In this document: positions 49,062 to 58,994 of the stretch, one piece after another
Numbering within the stretch: the stretch's first letter is position 1
How the letters are laid out: each line of letters begins with the position of its first letter
Assembly (NCBI RefSeq): GCF_023920705.1
Contig: NZ_CP094657.1
Coordinates: 2,046,001-2,110,000 of the forward strand
From: Acinetobacter sp. XS-4
Lineage (GTDB): Bacteria > Pseudomonadota > Gammaproteobacteria > Pseudomonadales > Moraxellaceae
Reading direction: 5' to 3'
DNA: 64,000 nucleotides
Program-made: the position numbers and the translations under genes
Notes under the pieces: generated by a model
Told to the model about the DNA's origin: nothing
Seen by the model: only the letters and a program-made list of their open reading frames with translations
The model's database searches: none

Positions 49062-49159
49062 TATAAAGCTAATAATTTCAAATATTTAAAAATTAATAAT
49101 AAGTTTTACTTTATCACTACTTTCTAAAAATTTAATACTTAACTCGATAGGAATATTTT

Positions 49160-50113
49160 ATGAAAAAAATAGGTATAGTTGCTGTTAGTGCAATTACATT
49201 ATGTTGGGCAATGTATGAGGTATCTTCTGACAATACCAATACAGTAACGCATAGTGAGTCTAGCCAAAAAGCCGCATCTAAAAGCATTTCATCAACTGCA
49301 AAGAATGAAAAATTAGCGCCTCAAATGCTCTTGGCCCAAATAAATTCCCTTAATTCTTCTACCCCAGTTTGCCAATATAATTTTGATGCGACTCAAGAAG
49401 ATTTTGATCTTTGGAATAATCAACACTCTGACTATTTGCCTATGAAAATATTTCCGTTGATAAATGGTCAAAAATTTGGTTTTAAAGTGGAGCCTGTCAC
49501 AGAAGATAATTATGGTTATCTTGATTATAATGCAAAAAGCAAAACAAAAATGAATTCAACAGATTATGAAGGTGATTTTTTATTGCCTAATAAAGGTATT
49601 GTTGCTTTTGAGATGGAGCTTAAAGTACCCCTACTTTCTTCGAGCAGCTCCTCTTATTCAACTGACATTAGTTTTACTGGTGTAACAGATAATAACTATA
49701 CAATTAGATCAAATTATCATTTTGATATTGGTGCTCAGGATTTTGAGTTTGGTGAGAATCCACCTCGTTTATATCATAGCTTATCATCGGAGGTGGGAGA
49801 TTATGAACTTATTGATAGTTACTTTAAAAACAAAAAAATGACAGATAATACAAATGAATATCAACGCTTAGGTATTTACATTAATCAGGATACTAAGCAA
49901 GTCGGATTTATTTCTAATGGTGTTGATGAAGGATACCAATTTAAATTACCTGGTGCGCTACAGAAAGTAGCTTTCTCAATGAATGGAAATATAAATATTC
50001 TTTCTACGAATTTATTTGGACAAGAGTTGTCTAATGAACTCATTACTGACCGTAATGCATTACAATTTAGCTATCCTCAGGGTACAACTGACATGTGCGG
50101 TAATGCCATTTAA
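49160..50113 (+). CDS. Secreted protein of unknown function downstream of the pilus operon
   Basis: A 317-residue protein with a signal-like N-terminus (about 1-22) and a low-complexity Ser/Thr/Lys linker (about 25-50). The globular part holds one Cys near the start (TPVCQYNF) and one near the end (DMCGNAI) that could join as a disulfide. Its aromatic, Asn- and Asp-rich beta-type sequence resembles a carbohydrate-binding or jelly-roll domain. I recall similar Acinetobacter proteins listed as a DUF (possibly DUF4882) beside pilus loci, but cannot verify this. It may be a surface accessory of the pilus. Function unknown. Confidence 0.6.
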   Translation: MKKIGIVAVSAITLCWAMYEVSSDNTNTVTHSESSQKAASKSISSTAKNEKLAPQMLLAQINSLNSSTPVCQYNFDATQEDFDLWNNQHSDYLPMKIFPLINGQKFGFKVEPVTEDNYGYLDYNAKSKTKMNSTDYEGDFLLPNKGIVAFEMELKVPLLSSSSSSYSTDISFTGVTDNNYTIRSNYHFDIGAQDFEFGENPPRLYHSLSSEVGDYELIDSYFKNKKMTDNTNEYQRLGIYINQDTKQVGFISNGVDEGYQFKLPGALQKVAFSMNGNINILSTNLFGQELSNELITDRNALQFSYPQGTTDMCGNAI

Positions 50114-50133
50114 GATATAAAATGATAAGTTGT

Positions 50134-50164
50134 AAAAAAGGGCTGAATCACAGCCCTTTTTTCT
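50134..50164. terminator. Bidirectional terminator between 49160-50113 and frmA
   Basis: AAAAAAGGGCTG and CAGCCCTTTTTT form a 12-bp stem around AATCA between convergent genes. Confidence 0.92.
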
Positions 50165-50169
50165 TTTAT

Positions 50170-51297
<1,128 letters not shown>

Positions 51298-51446
51298 TCA
51301 TTCGGTATTTATAGTCGAGCAAAATAGATTATGTAACACTAATACAAGAGCTTAATTTTGCTTAAATTAAAATTGGCTTTCATGACAATCCATCACAGCA
51401 TAGCCAGTCAGGTACGTCTAAGCAAGCTTCAGTTTCAAAAAGAAGA

Positions 51447-51469
51447 AAACCTCTTACTTAAAGAGGTTT
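51447..51469 (-). terminator. Terminator after 51509-53380
   Basis: AAACCTCTT and AAGAGGTTT pair around ACTTA. On the minus strand the hairpin is followed by TCTTCTTTTTG. Confidence 0.75.
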
Positions 51470-51508
51470 CTTATCAAATCACTTATCTTATAAACAGCTT
51501 ATATTTAC

Positions 51509-53380
51509 TTATAGGTAAATATCTGGTGGGTATGGTGTGTTATCGCTAATTGGCGAATACAGCGTATTTTCAACAAAGAAGCCATTTGGAGCTTGAGTTG
51601 TATCGATGGTAATTGAATCAAACATAACTTGTGGGTAGGCCCAGATAAATTGCTTCATTAAACCTAAAGAAACATTATTTTTCATGTCACCAAAAATTCG
51701 TTGCCAAATAGGTGTTCGATAAGGTTTGGTTTTATCAAATCCATAAATATAGGCAATGGATGCATCAGGAACAAATCCGGATAGATAGATGACTTTATTT
51801 GCAGGATAGCCTAGTCCTTGTATAGGTATTTGCGAAACTGCCTGATGTGCCAAGTCTAAGCGAGCTTCTAATAGCCAGTCATAAGCTTCTGTCATCATGT
51901 AGTCAAAATTAGGATATGAGTAGTGTTGGCTTGGATAGTTAATATAAGTAGCTAACGTCTGAATTGGAGATTGAATAGAAGGAAAGAAAATGAGTGGACT
52001 AACTTTGGCACTAGAATATTTTGCTTTGATAACAGTACGAATGTCTTGGCAGGTTTGACCTAATTTATTTCTCAGCCATGTTTTAAACTCATCGTAAGGC
52101 GTTCCTGTTTTATTCATTGCCTCATAAATTGTGCCTAGATCTGGCGCATATAATCCTGTATCTGCATTAAAGGCTAGTTTTGTTGGATAGTCATACACAC
52201 AAGGTAAATTTGTGCCAGTATTATACCACCACCACGGTTCACCAATCTGCATGTTTACATCACATCCCCCTACTACCATTGCATCTGCAAACTCAATAAA
52301 GACTTTATGTAGATATGCCAAAGCATTTTGGTCGCTTAAACTAAAGAAATAACTTGGTGGCTCATACCCTGTACGGCCTAAGTTACTATTCCAGTCACGT
52401 TGTGCCCAAAACTCATTGGCTCCCAAGGAATACATTTCAAAGCTTACCCCAAAGATGGGTTGCATACTGGCGCTATGTAAGGCTTGGGCATATTTCTCAT
52501 GCCATTTACGCGTACATGAGTTCACGACCGCTTCACCTGTTACCAACGTATCTGGTATTTGCCATTTATTAATATCACTTTTCCATGTCATTTCTGGATA
52601 ATGCGACATCCCACAATAATGGTTAACCAAACCTTGATATCCCAAAGTCACCATATTGTTGACTAAGCGCTGCGGGTTTAAATCATAGTGATCGTCATAG
52701 CTTGTGCAGATGCCATAATTGTGCTGAGGAACAATAACACGGCTCAAATTTAACTTTGCATTTGCGCCAGTTACAACTGAACTGGTCAGACGAATGTAGC
52801 CATCTTCAGGTTGGCTTAAAGGTGTGGCTGATTGGCTATTATAATGGCTAGTGAAACCGGAAAATGAAATCCGCTGGATGTTAGTTACCGGAAAGCTATC
52901 TGTAGCAGAAAAGCCAGCTTTTACTGTATCCCAGTTAATATGAATATGTGCCGTTCGTGATGAAGGATTATTTGCGTAATTAAATAAGACAACATAGGCA
53001 ACTTTATCTGCACCATTTTCATTATAGTACACTGTTAAAGTGGGCGTTAAACTTGGATTGTTCAGCACTGGCATCGTGGCAGATAACTCAATATCGAAGT
53101 CCCAAACCACCCCTGCATAGCTATATTGGGTTTGATACGCTAAAAATTTATGATCTTTAGTGTCGGAAGAATCCCAACTAATTCCTACCAGATCATTTGC
53201 CATTCGTGCTCTAAAAGATGCTTCAAAACCATTTCCATAATTCGTAATAGCAAAAGACATCGTTTGTGGGCCGTCTATGCTCCAATAGATAGGACTAAAC
53301 CGATCAATAATGGTATTTTGAGTGATTGGATGTGGTGATGAATTAGAATTATTTTGTACATTTTGTGAGTTAGTTATCAT
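51509..53380 (-). CDS. Unrecognised 623-residue protein, possible TIM-barrel hydrolase
   Basis: I do not recognise this protein. There is no signal peptide. The N-terminal part (about 25-210) is beta-rich with repeated Tyr, Asn and Ser. The C-terminal part (about 215-600) has helix-strand alternation. Two Glu-containing motifs, NMQIGEPWWWY and YMMTEAYDW, are spaced like the acid/base and nucleophile of clan-A glycoside hydrolases, where the first Glu is followed by Pro. A TIM barrel of this sort also occurs in some phage and gene-transfer-agent tail proteins. No phage genes adjoin it. It is transcribed alone, with its own terminator. Confidence 0.5.
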   Translation of the reverse strand: MITNSQNVQNNSNSSPHPITQNTIIDRFSPIYWSIDGPQTMSFAITNYGNGFEASFRARMANDLVGISWDSSDTKDHKFLAYQTQYSYAGVVWDFDIELSATMPVLNNPSLTPTLTVYYNENGADKVAYVVLFNYANNPSSRTAHIHINWDTVKAGFSATDSFPVTNIQRISFSGFTSHYNSQSATPLSQPEDGYIRLTSSVVTGANAKLNLSRVIVPQHNYGICTSYDDHYDLNPQRLVNNMVTLGYQGLVNHYCGMSHYPEMTWKSDINKWQIPDTLVTGEAVVNSCTRKWHEKYAQALHSASMQPIFGVSFEMYSLGANEFWAQRDWNSNLGRTGYEPPSYFFSLSDQNALAYLHKVFIEFADAMVVGGCDVNMQIGEPWWWYNTGTNLPCVYDYPTKLAFNADTGLYAPDLGTIYEAMNKTGTPYDEFKTWLRNKLGQTCQDIRTVIKAKYSSAKVSPLIFFPSIQSPIQTLATYINYPSQHYSYPNFDYMMTEAYDWLLEARLDLAHQAVSQIPIQGLGYPANKVIYLSGFVPDASIAYIYGFDKTKPYRTPIWQRIFGDMKNNVSLGLMKQFIWAYPQVMFDSITIDTTQAPNGFFVENTLYSPISDNTPYPPDIYL

Positions 53381-53563
53381 GTCGTCATTCTCTTAATGTA
53401 TTAAGAGGTTTTATATTAAATAATAATTTTTATTTTATTGTTCAGATAAGTAACAATGACGTTTAAATTATTTACAGTTAATGTTTTTTATAAAGCTCAA
53501 AATAAAGTTAAACAATTAAACTTAATATTATCCTAAAATATTTTTGTACTGAGGAGATAATAA

Positions 53564-54721
53564 ATGTCAAATTTTATGAAGCCTACACATTTTAGGATAT
53601 TTTTTGTATTTACTCCTCTTGTTTTTGCAGTAACAGGTTGTAGTGAAACTTTATATTCCCAAAGAACTATACCAATAAAAATATCTTCAGAAAGTATTGC
53701 CTATCCAGAAGCTGATCCAGTTTTAGGGGAAAAGTTACAGCCTAATGAGGAAGTGCTAGCTCAGAACATAGCTCAAGTCATTAAAAAGTCAATTCGTGAA
53801 CAATATACGGCGGGAAATGCTTTGCGTGATGCACATCCTAAAGCGCATGGTTGTGTTCGAGCCGAGTTTCATGTCTCACAAAATATACCTGCTCAGTTTG
53901 CTAAAGGCGTTTTTATACCAGACCAAAGTTATCAAGCATGGATTCGTTTTTCGAATGCTTCTAATGACGCCACGAGTGCCGACATTGACAAAGATGCACG
54001 TGGTATAGCCATAAAACTTTTAGGTGTATCTGGAGACAAAATTTTAGAAAGTGAAAAGCAAGCAACCACACAAGATTTTATTATGATTAATCACCCTGTC
54101 TTTTTTGCCAATGATGCAAAAAGATATCTTTCTTTTATGAACGATGTGAATAGCCACAATATGATCAGAAAACTTCATATTCCTTTTGCCTTAGGTTTTA
54201 AAGGAACCATGAATGCACTGGGAGCACGTAACTCACAAATTGCAAACCCACTCTATGCACGTTACTGGTCTATGGTTCCCTATCAGTTAGGCCTTGGCAA
54301 AGATCGGCAAGCAGTTAAATATTCAGTACGTGCTTGTAAGGTAACACCAAATAATCTACCTAAAAATCCTAGTCATGATTTTTTAAGAGAAGCTTTAAAG
54401 AATACTTTGCAAAATAATGACGCCTGTATGGAGTTTCTTATTCAGCCGAGAACTTCAAGTACAATGCTAGTTGAAGACGCAATGACAGAATGGGATGAGA
54501 AAGCAGCTCCTTTCTATCAAGTAGCAACTATTCATATTCCAAAGCAGGACTTTGACACACCAGAACAAAACAAGTTCTGTGAAAATCTGTCTTTTACGCC
54601 GTGGCATGCTTTACCTGAACATAAGCCATTAGGTGCAGTAAACAGAATGCGTAAAGTCATTTATGAAAACATAAGTAGAGTTCGACATGATATGAATTCA
54701 GCACCTAGACAAGAACCTTAA
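53564..54721 (+). CDS. Catalase-family lipoprotein
   Basis: A 385-residue protein with a lipoprotein signal (VTGC, Cys about 26) and the heme-catalase core in shortened form, as in SrpA-type catalase-like proteins. The distal His lies in RDAHPKAHGCVRAEF; other landmarks are YQAWIRFSNAS, DARGIAIKLLGV, DFIMINHPVFF, and NRMRKVIYENISRVRH near the end, where the heme-ligand Tyr would be. It probably degrades peroxides or acts as a heme peroxygenase at the membrane. GAGGAG before the ATG supports the start. It stands alone and is not linked by position to the sulfur or PQQ genes. Confidence 0.85.
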   Translation: MSNFMKPTHFRIFFVFTPLVFAVTGCSETLYSQRTIPIKISSESIAYPEADPVLGEKLQPNEEVLAQNIAQVIKKSIREQYTAGNALRDAHPKAHGCVRAEFHVSQNIPAQFAKGVFIPDQSYQAWIRFSNASNDATSADIDKDARGIAIKLLGVSGDKILESEKQATTQDFIMINHPVFFANDAKRYLSFMNDVNSHNMIRKLHIPFALGFKGTMNALGARNSQIANPLYARYWSMVPYQLGLGKDRQAVKYSVRACKVTPNNLPKNPSHDFLREALKNTLQNNDACMEFLIQPRTSSTMLVEDAMTEWDEKAAPFYQVATIHIPKQDFDTPEQNKFCENLSFTPWHALPEHKPLGAVNRMRKVIYENISRVRHDMNSAPRQEP

Positions 54722-55401
54722 ATATGTTATCCCTCTCGGCTTAGCATTTAAGTGCTCTTGTCTTACTAGGAGCAAATAATTTTCTCAGCTAATAATAAGT
54801 ATTTTGGCATTTTTATCTCCTTATTAGTTGTAAGTAATAATATAAGTATAAGATTGAAGTTGTAAAAATAAATTTATCATTTTTATTAAATTATTGCTGT
54901 TTTTAAATTTTAATTGATAAGTTGTGTGTTTGGTTAATCAGTTACTTTTTTAATATTATCTGGTTCGAATTATATTATGATTAAATTGGTAGGTATTATA
55001 ATGATAGCTGAAATTTATATTTAAGAATTTTGATATTTTAAAAATATTAAAAACTTTAAAATCGCCCTTAAAAAGCCGCCCCAGAAGGCGGTTGCTGAAT
55101 TTACAGCGATATAGGCATTTTATTTTCTCCCTTTTATGGTCAGACTACTCATTCAGCCCTTTAAGGAAGTATGATAGATATCATGTTGCCTAATATAATT
55201 GTTGTTCTGCCAATTGTAATTAGTGTGTTTTTGTGAAAGCTGCAAGCACAACCATCTGTTGGTTAAATTTTTAAATAGATAGTCTTTTGTTGACTAAAGT
55301 CTATAAAAATAAGGAATTGCTAGAGCTGAGGCTTGGCAGAATGCATTTATACCGTTTAATATGAATTTTGACATATAAATTGAATATAAAAATGCTGTGA
55401 T
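54722..55401. other. Non-coding spacer, 680 bp
   Basis: A/T-rich, without a convincing gene. It contains the minus-strand hairpin at 55067-55093. Upstream of that, a five-codon frame (ATG at 55112-55110, reading M-P-I-S-L and stop) has a good GGGAG site in front of it. This could be a leader or the end of a small RNA, or chance. Confidence 0.45.
55067..55093 (-). terminator. Orphan minus-strand terminator
   Basis: AACCGCC and GGCGGCT pair around TTCTGG and are followed by TTTTTAAGG on the minus strand. No annotated gene ends here, hinting at a small untranslated or very short coding transcript. Confidence 0.55.
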
Positions 55402-57000
55402 GTGCTTATCTTGGATGCGACTTTAAAAGCTTACATGATTAATCAACTCTATCAGCAATACAGTAATATGGCATTAAATGCTTGGGGCTTTACAAATACA
55501 CCTTCGTATAACGATACATACGACCCTGATGAGAATGATATAGTGACAAATAGCTTTAATTGGTTGAATGATGAGCAAGCTACTGAAAAAACAAAACAAG
55601 GATTAACTGCTTTTGTGGCATTGGATGATGCCTTTATCAGTATTGCTTCTCGTATGTATCTGATTAGAAATGCAAAAGAAAAAATTGATTTACAATATTA
55701 TATTTGGACAAATGATTTTGTTGGAAACCTAATGCTGCACGAGTTGTTAACGGCGGCAGATCGTGGGGTAAAAGTTCGGTTACTCATTGACGATCAAAAT
55801 GGAGTAAAACTTGATGGTGTTCTAAGAAGCCTTCTACACCACCCTAATTTTGAAATTCGTTTATTTAATCCATACAAATTCAGATATATAAGAATCTTAG
55901 ACTATATTTTCCGGTTCAAGAAAGTAAACCATCGCATGCATAATAAATTAATCATTGCAGATGGGATGATTGCAGTAACGGGCGGTCGTAATATCAGTAG
56001 TGAGTACTTTGATGCAAGTAGTAAGTTTCAGTTTACAGATCTCGATATCTTATTTTATGGGCATACAGTACAACATGCTCAAGCAGTTTTTAATGATTTC
56101 TGGCAAAGTGAGCTAAGCCAAGACGCGACCAAGCTAGTCGGAACTTGCGCTGTTCACCACTTGCAATCATTACGACAGCATTATCATGATTTGCTTCATG
56201 AAAGTGAAAATCATAGTCAAACTGAAGATAAACTTTACGATGCTCAAACTTATTTAAAAGAACTTCTAGAGCACTATCCAATTCAATGGTCAAAAGCGTA
56301 TTTTGTTGCAGATTCACCCAAAAAAATCTTAGGAATAGCATCTAAAGAAGAGATGCTTTATGGGCAAGTCATGGCCATTATGGGTGAACCAAAGCAGCAC
56401 ATCGAATTGGCTTCAGCTTATTTTGTTCCTACCCAGCAAGGCACTTACTATTTAAAACAGTTAAAAGTTCAAGGCGTTAAAGTTAGGGTTTTAACTAATT
56501 CTTTTGCTGCAAATGATGTGGCAATTGTGCATGCTTTTTATAGTCAATATCGAGTCGAAATGCTGAAAAGTGGTGTAGAACTATTTGAGTTTAAGCCATT
56601 TTTAGAGCGCAGACGTAGAACATGGTATGAAGTGGTAACAGGAAGCGTAATCCCTGCCAAAGGTAAAAATAAATCAAGCTTACATGCCAAATTTTTTGAT
56701 GTAGATGGGAAAGTATTTATTGGTTCATTTAACTTTGATCCACGTTCGACTTACTTAAATACTGAGGTTGGTCTTGTTATTGAATCGAGTCAATTACAGG
56801 CTCAAATTTCAGTGATGCTCGATCAGCATTTACCCCAAGTTGCCTATCAGCTTAAGTTAAACAGTGAAGGTAAAATTATTTGGTTAGATTATCAGTCGAA
56901 TGGACAAGTTGTTGAATATGAAAAAGACCCAGATACGAGCCTTTTCCAACGTACAATGATTAAAGCCGTTTCATATTTGCCAGTTGAATGGATGATGTAA
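55402..57000 (+). CDS. Phospholipase D-family protein (ClsC-type cardiolipin synthase)
   Basis: A 532-residue protein with two HKD motifs: MHNKLIIADGMIAVTGGRN (about residue 179) and LHAKFFDVDGKVFIGSFNFD (about 428). This is the PLD-type cardiolipin synthase layout; the GGRNISSEYFDA segment favours the ClsC branch. Such enzymes join phospholipid headgroups at the membrane. The start is uncertain: GTG at 55402 begins the open frame and ATG at 55435 is an alternative; neither has a good ribosome site. It is convergent with the glycosylase gene, 17 bp apart, with no obvious terminator between. Confidence 0.87.
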   Translation: MLILDATLKAYMINQLYQQYSNMALNAWGFTNTPSYNDTYDPDENDIVTNSFNWLNDEQATEKTKQGLTAFVALDDAFISIASRMYLIRNAKEKIDLQYYIWTNDFVGNLMLHELLTAADRGVKVRLLIDDQNGVKLDGVLRSLLHHPNFEIRLFNPYKFRYIRILDYIFRFKKVNHRMHNKLIIADGMIAVTGGRNISSEYFDASSKFQFTDLDILFYGHTVQHAQAVFNDFWQSELSQDATKLVGTCAVHHLQSLRQHYHDLLHESENHSQTEDKLYDAQTYLKELLEHYPIQWSKAYFVADSPKKILGIASKEEMLYGQVMAIMGEPKQHIELASAYFVPTQQGTYYLKQLKVQGVKVRVLTNSFAANDVAIVHAFYSQYRVEMLKSGVELFEFKPFLERRRRTWYEVVTGSVIPAKGKNKSSLHAKFFDVDGKVFIGSFNFDPRSTYLNTEVGLVIESSQLQAQISVMLDQHLPQVAYQLKLNSEGKIIWLDYQSNGQVVEYEKDPDTSLFQRTMIKAVSYLPVEWMM

Positions 57001-57017
57001 AGATCATTCAGTTTTAC

Positions 57018-57605
57018 TTATAAAATCCCAATCTGTTTAAAGAATTTTTGATAAGCCTCAGCTTTTTTCTCTAGTGCCAATGGATAAGCTCGAGAAGAAG
57101 ATGGTAAGCGATATAAATTAATATCTCGATCTGCAAAGTAAGTCGAAGTAGATGTTCCTATAAGTGGTTTTTCAGTGTTCTCTGGTAAAACTGAAATTAA
57201 AGTGTCAGTCGCCTTATCGCCTGTGGTCATAATGGTCTGACATAGAGGAATCTGCTGAAGTAAAACAGTAAGATCTGTTGGCGTTACGATTTCAAGAAAT
57301 TTATCTGCGGCATTTCCCTTCAACCGCTTAACTTGGTAAGCCGTATCAAAGATCGCAATGCCTGTTTCAATCAAGAAATTTCGAATACGTTTTTCATTAA
57401 AGTTTTTTTGGTTTTCACTTAAAAAGTAAGTTTTGTCTTGGAAAAAGATTAAACCAAAAATTCGCCACATGTCATTTTGGAAATTTGGATAGTAAAAATC
57501 CATCTTCCATTTATTACGCGGTGGTGGAAAGCTACCTAACATGAGTAAACGCGCATTTTCAGGTAAAAAGGGTTCTAGTGGATGTGTTTCTATCTCAATT
57601 ATCAT
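57018..57605 (-). CDS. Uracil-DNA-glycosylase-family protein
   Basis: A 195-residue protein of the UDG superfamily, likely acting on deoxyinosine or mismatched uracil in DNA. Motif 1 is LLMLGSFPPPRNKWKMDFYYPNFQNDMW and motif 2 is RLPSSSRAYP. The layout matches short single-domain enzymes annotated as DNA-deoxyinosine glycosylase. The substrate is inferred from family resemblance. It has no operon partners. Confidence 0.8.
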   Translation of the reverse strand: MIIEIETHPLEPFLPENARLLMLGSFPPPRNKWKMDFYYPNFQNDMWRIFGLIFFQDKTYFLSENQKNFNEKRIRNFLIETGIAIFDTAYQVKRLKGNAADKFLEIVTPTDLTVLLQQIPLCQTIMTTGDKATDTLISVLPENTEKPLIGTSTSTYFADRDINLYRLPSSSRAYPLALEKKAEAYQKFFKQIGIL

Positions 57606-57771
57606 AAAAAATCAGTGTTTACTTAAAAACTTTATAAATAAATTAACCTATTTTTTAGTTAATCACGAGTCATGAAATGAAATTTCTCTTAATTCAAGCG
57701 TAAATGGAAGAAAATCAACGATCAGAAAAAGACATTGCAGTGACACCTTTGTAGGAATCACCTCAAACTTA

Positions 57772-58008
57772 TTAAAAGTTAAGGACTTTAAAGACCTTGC
57801 CTGTTCTTGGGTGAGCAAAGGTATTATCTTGATCTAAATTAATGACTTTATCCGAAATCACAATTTTAGAAAGTGGTAACCAGCTTTGTTCTTGTTCAGC
57901 TTGGACAAAGTTTTTTTCATAAATATTTTCATAAATTTGTTCAACTACAATTTCCATACCACACATACTTTTGGCATTTACTTCTTTTAAAATATGGCGC
58001 TTTGACAT
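57772..58008 (-). CDS. Small hypothetical protein, 78 residues
   Basis: A cytoplasmic protein with no signal or membrane helix. It begins MSKRHILKEVNAKSMCGMEI and ends with an Asp-, Val- and Lys-rich half. ATG at 58008 was chosen because AAGGAG lies seven bases upstream; the in-frame extension to 58056 has no ribosome site. It is not recognised and stands alone between A/T-rich spacers. Confidence 0.7.
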   Translation of the reverse strand: MSKRHILKEVNAKSMCGMEIVVEQIYENIYEKNFVQAEQEQSWLPLSKIVISDKVINLDQDNTFAHPRTGKVFKVLNF

Positions 58009-58206
58009 TCTAGTCTCCTTTTTTATTATCCGCATCGCTAATAATAAAGACTCCATTGATACAATATGTAAATTTTAATAATGAAAGTGTTTTTTTTGTT
58101 TTAATCATACTTTTGTAATAATTAAATGAATAGTTGAGTAATTATTAATTTAATTATTATCTTTAAATTAATCTATTTAAAATAATTATGAGTTTTAATA
58201 AAATTA

Positions 58207-58232
58207 AAGGGTTCATTATTTGAACCCCTTTT
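58207..58232 (-). terminator. Terminator after the 58-residue protein gene
   Basis: GGGGTTCA/TGAACCC stem with a short A/T loop; on the minus strand it ends in TTTAATTTTA. It lies 10 bp beyond the stop at 58242. Confidence 0.75.
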
Positions 58233-58241
58233 TATTTAATT

Positions 58242-58418
58242 TTAAACTTGTACAGCGTTATCAATTGAGCCGTCATCTTGATTTTGGACCCTGTCTTTAC
58301 TAGTCACTGGGTCGCTATCGTGATCTGTGTTAAAACTCTTACTGTTCTTTTGCTTCTTCTTGTAGACACACATCCCAATCGCAATACCTGTTCCGATCAC
58401 TAAAATTGACTTTAACAT
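58242..58418 (-). CDS. Small single-helix membrane protein, 58 residues
   Basis: The frame starts at ATG 58418-58416, preceded by GAGGT at a good distance, and stops at 58242. The first 19 residues (MLKSILVIGTGIAIGMCVY) form one membrane helix or uncleaved anchor. A Lys-rich stretch (KKKQKNSK) and an acidic polar tail follow. With its own terminator it looks like a real small gene. Function unknown; similar short envelope-stress proteins exist in many bacteria. Confidence 0.6.
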   Translation of the reverse strand: MLKSILVIGTGIAIGMCVYKKKQKNSKSFNTDHDSDPVTSKDRVQNQDDGSIDNAVQV

Positions 58419-58582
58419 TTTGCACCTCTTCGATTGACGGAGTAACTTTTGAAAAATCAGCTTTAATTAATAGCACATAATTTGTTATTTAACGGCTTTC
58501 ATTTGCTCCGCTTTTGTAAGGTATTTAATTTTTATGTTAATTGAATAGTGTAATAGTTAAAAAATAAATTTTGATACAAAGC

Positions 58583-58679
58583 AAAAAGCCTATTCTATAT
58601 TTTGAATAGGCTTTTTACTGTATTTCAGGATTAAGCAGTATTATGAATTGCTTTAAGCAATCTTATTATCTTTGAATAC
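58583..58679 (-). ncRNA. Candidate small RNA, about 97 nt
   Basis: On the minus strand TTGACT (58714-58709), a 17-base spacer and TACATT (58691-58686) form a good sigma-70 promoter with a start near 58679. A perfect 13-bp terminator stem at 58583-58616 (AAAAAGCCTATTC arms, T5 tail) ends the transcript. No open frame of note lies between. Confidence 0.4.
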
Positions 58680-58785
58680 ACTACAAATGTATTTAATGCT
58701 GAACTTTTAGTCAAGATACAGTTGAGGGGGTATACCAATAATTAGTGATTATTGTGATGACTGTCACGTTTATTTGTTTGAGATA

Positions 58786-58884
58786 AGAAAAAACCCATTT
58801 CTACTTCTCATGAAGAAATGGGTAATGTGAAAACCACAAAAGACCTGAAATACCAAATGTTCTTACATTCAGTAAGGTTGAGTG
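58786..58884 (-). ncRNA. Second candidate small RNA, about 99 nt
   Basis: A minus-strand terminator (58786-58823; ACCCATTTCT/AGAAATGGGT stem with TTTTTT tail) follows a stretch without an open frame. A -10-like TATATT at 58896-58891 is present but the -35 is poor. It may instead be the terminator of an unrecognised short gene. Confidence 0.25.
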
Positions 58885-58994
58885 TAGTGAATATACCGAA
58901 TGGTTGACAATTAAACTATTTGTGTTTTTTTTAGTCATTTCGGCCAGTAAAAAAACTGTTATGATTCTGTAGATTAACTCTTTTTAGTCATTCA

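Larger units (their letters stand above)
58419..58994. other. Non-coding spacer, 576 bp, with two strong minus-strand terminators
   Basis: No protein gene seen. It holds the two minus-strand hairpin-T units at 58583-58616 and 58786-58823, each about 100 bp downstream of a possible promoter, described as candidate small RNAs. Confidence 0.5.
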
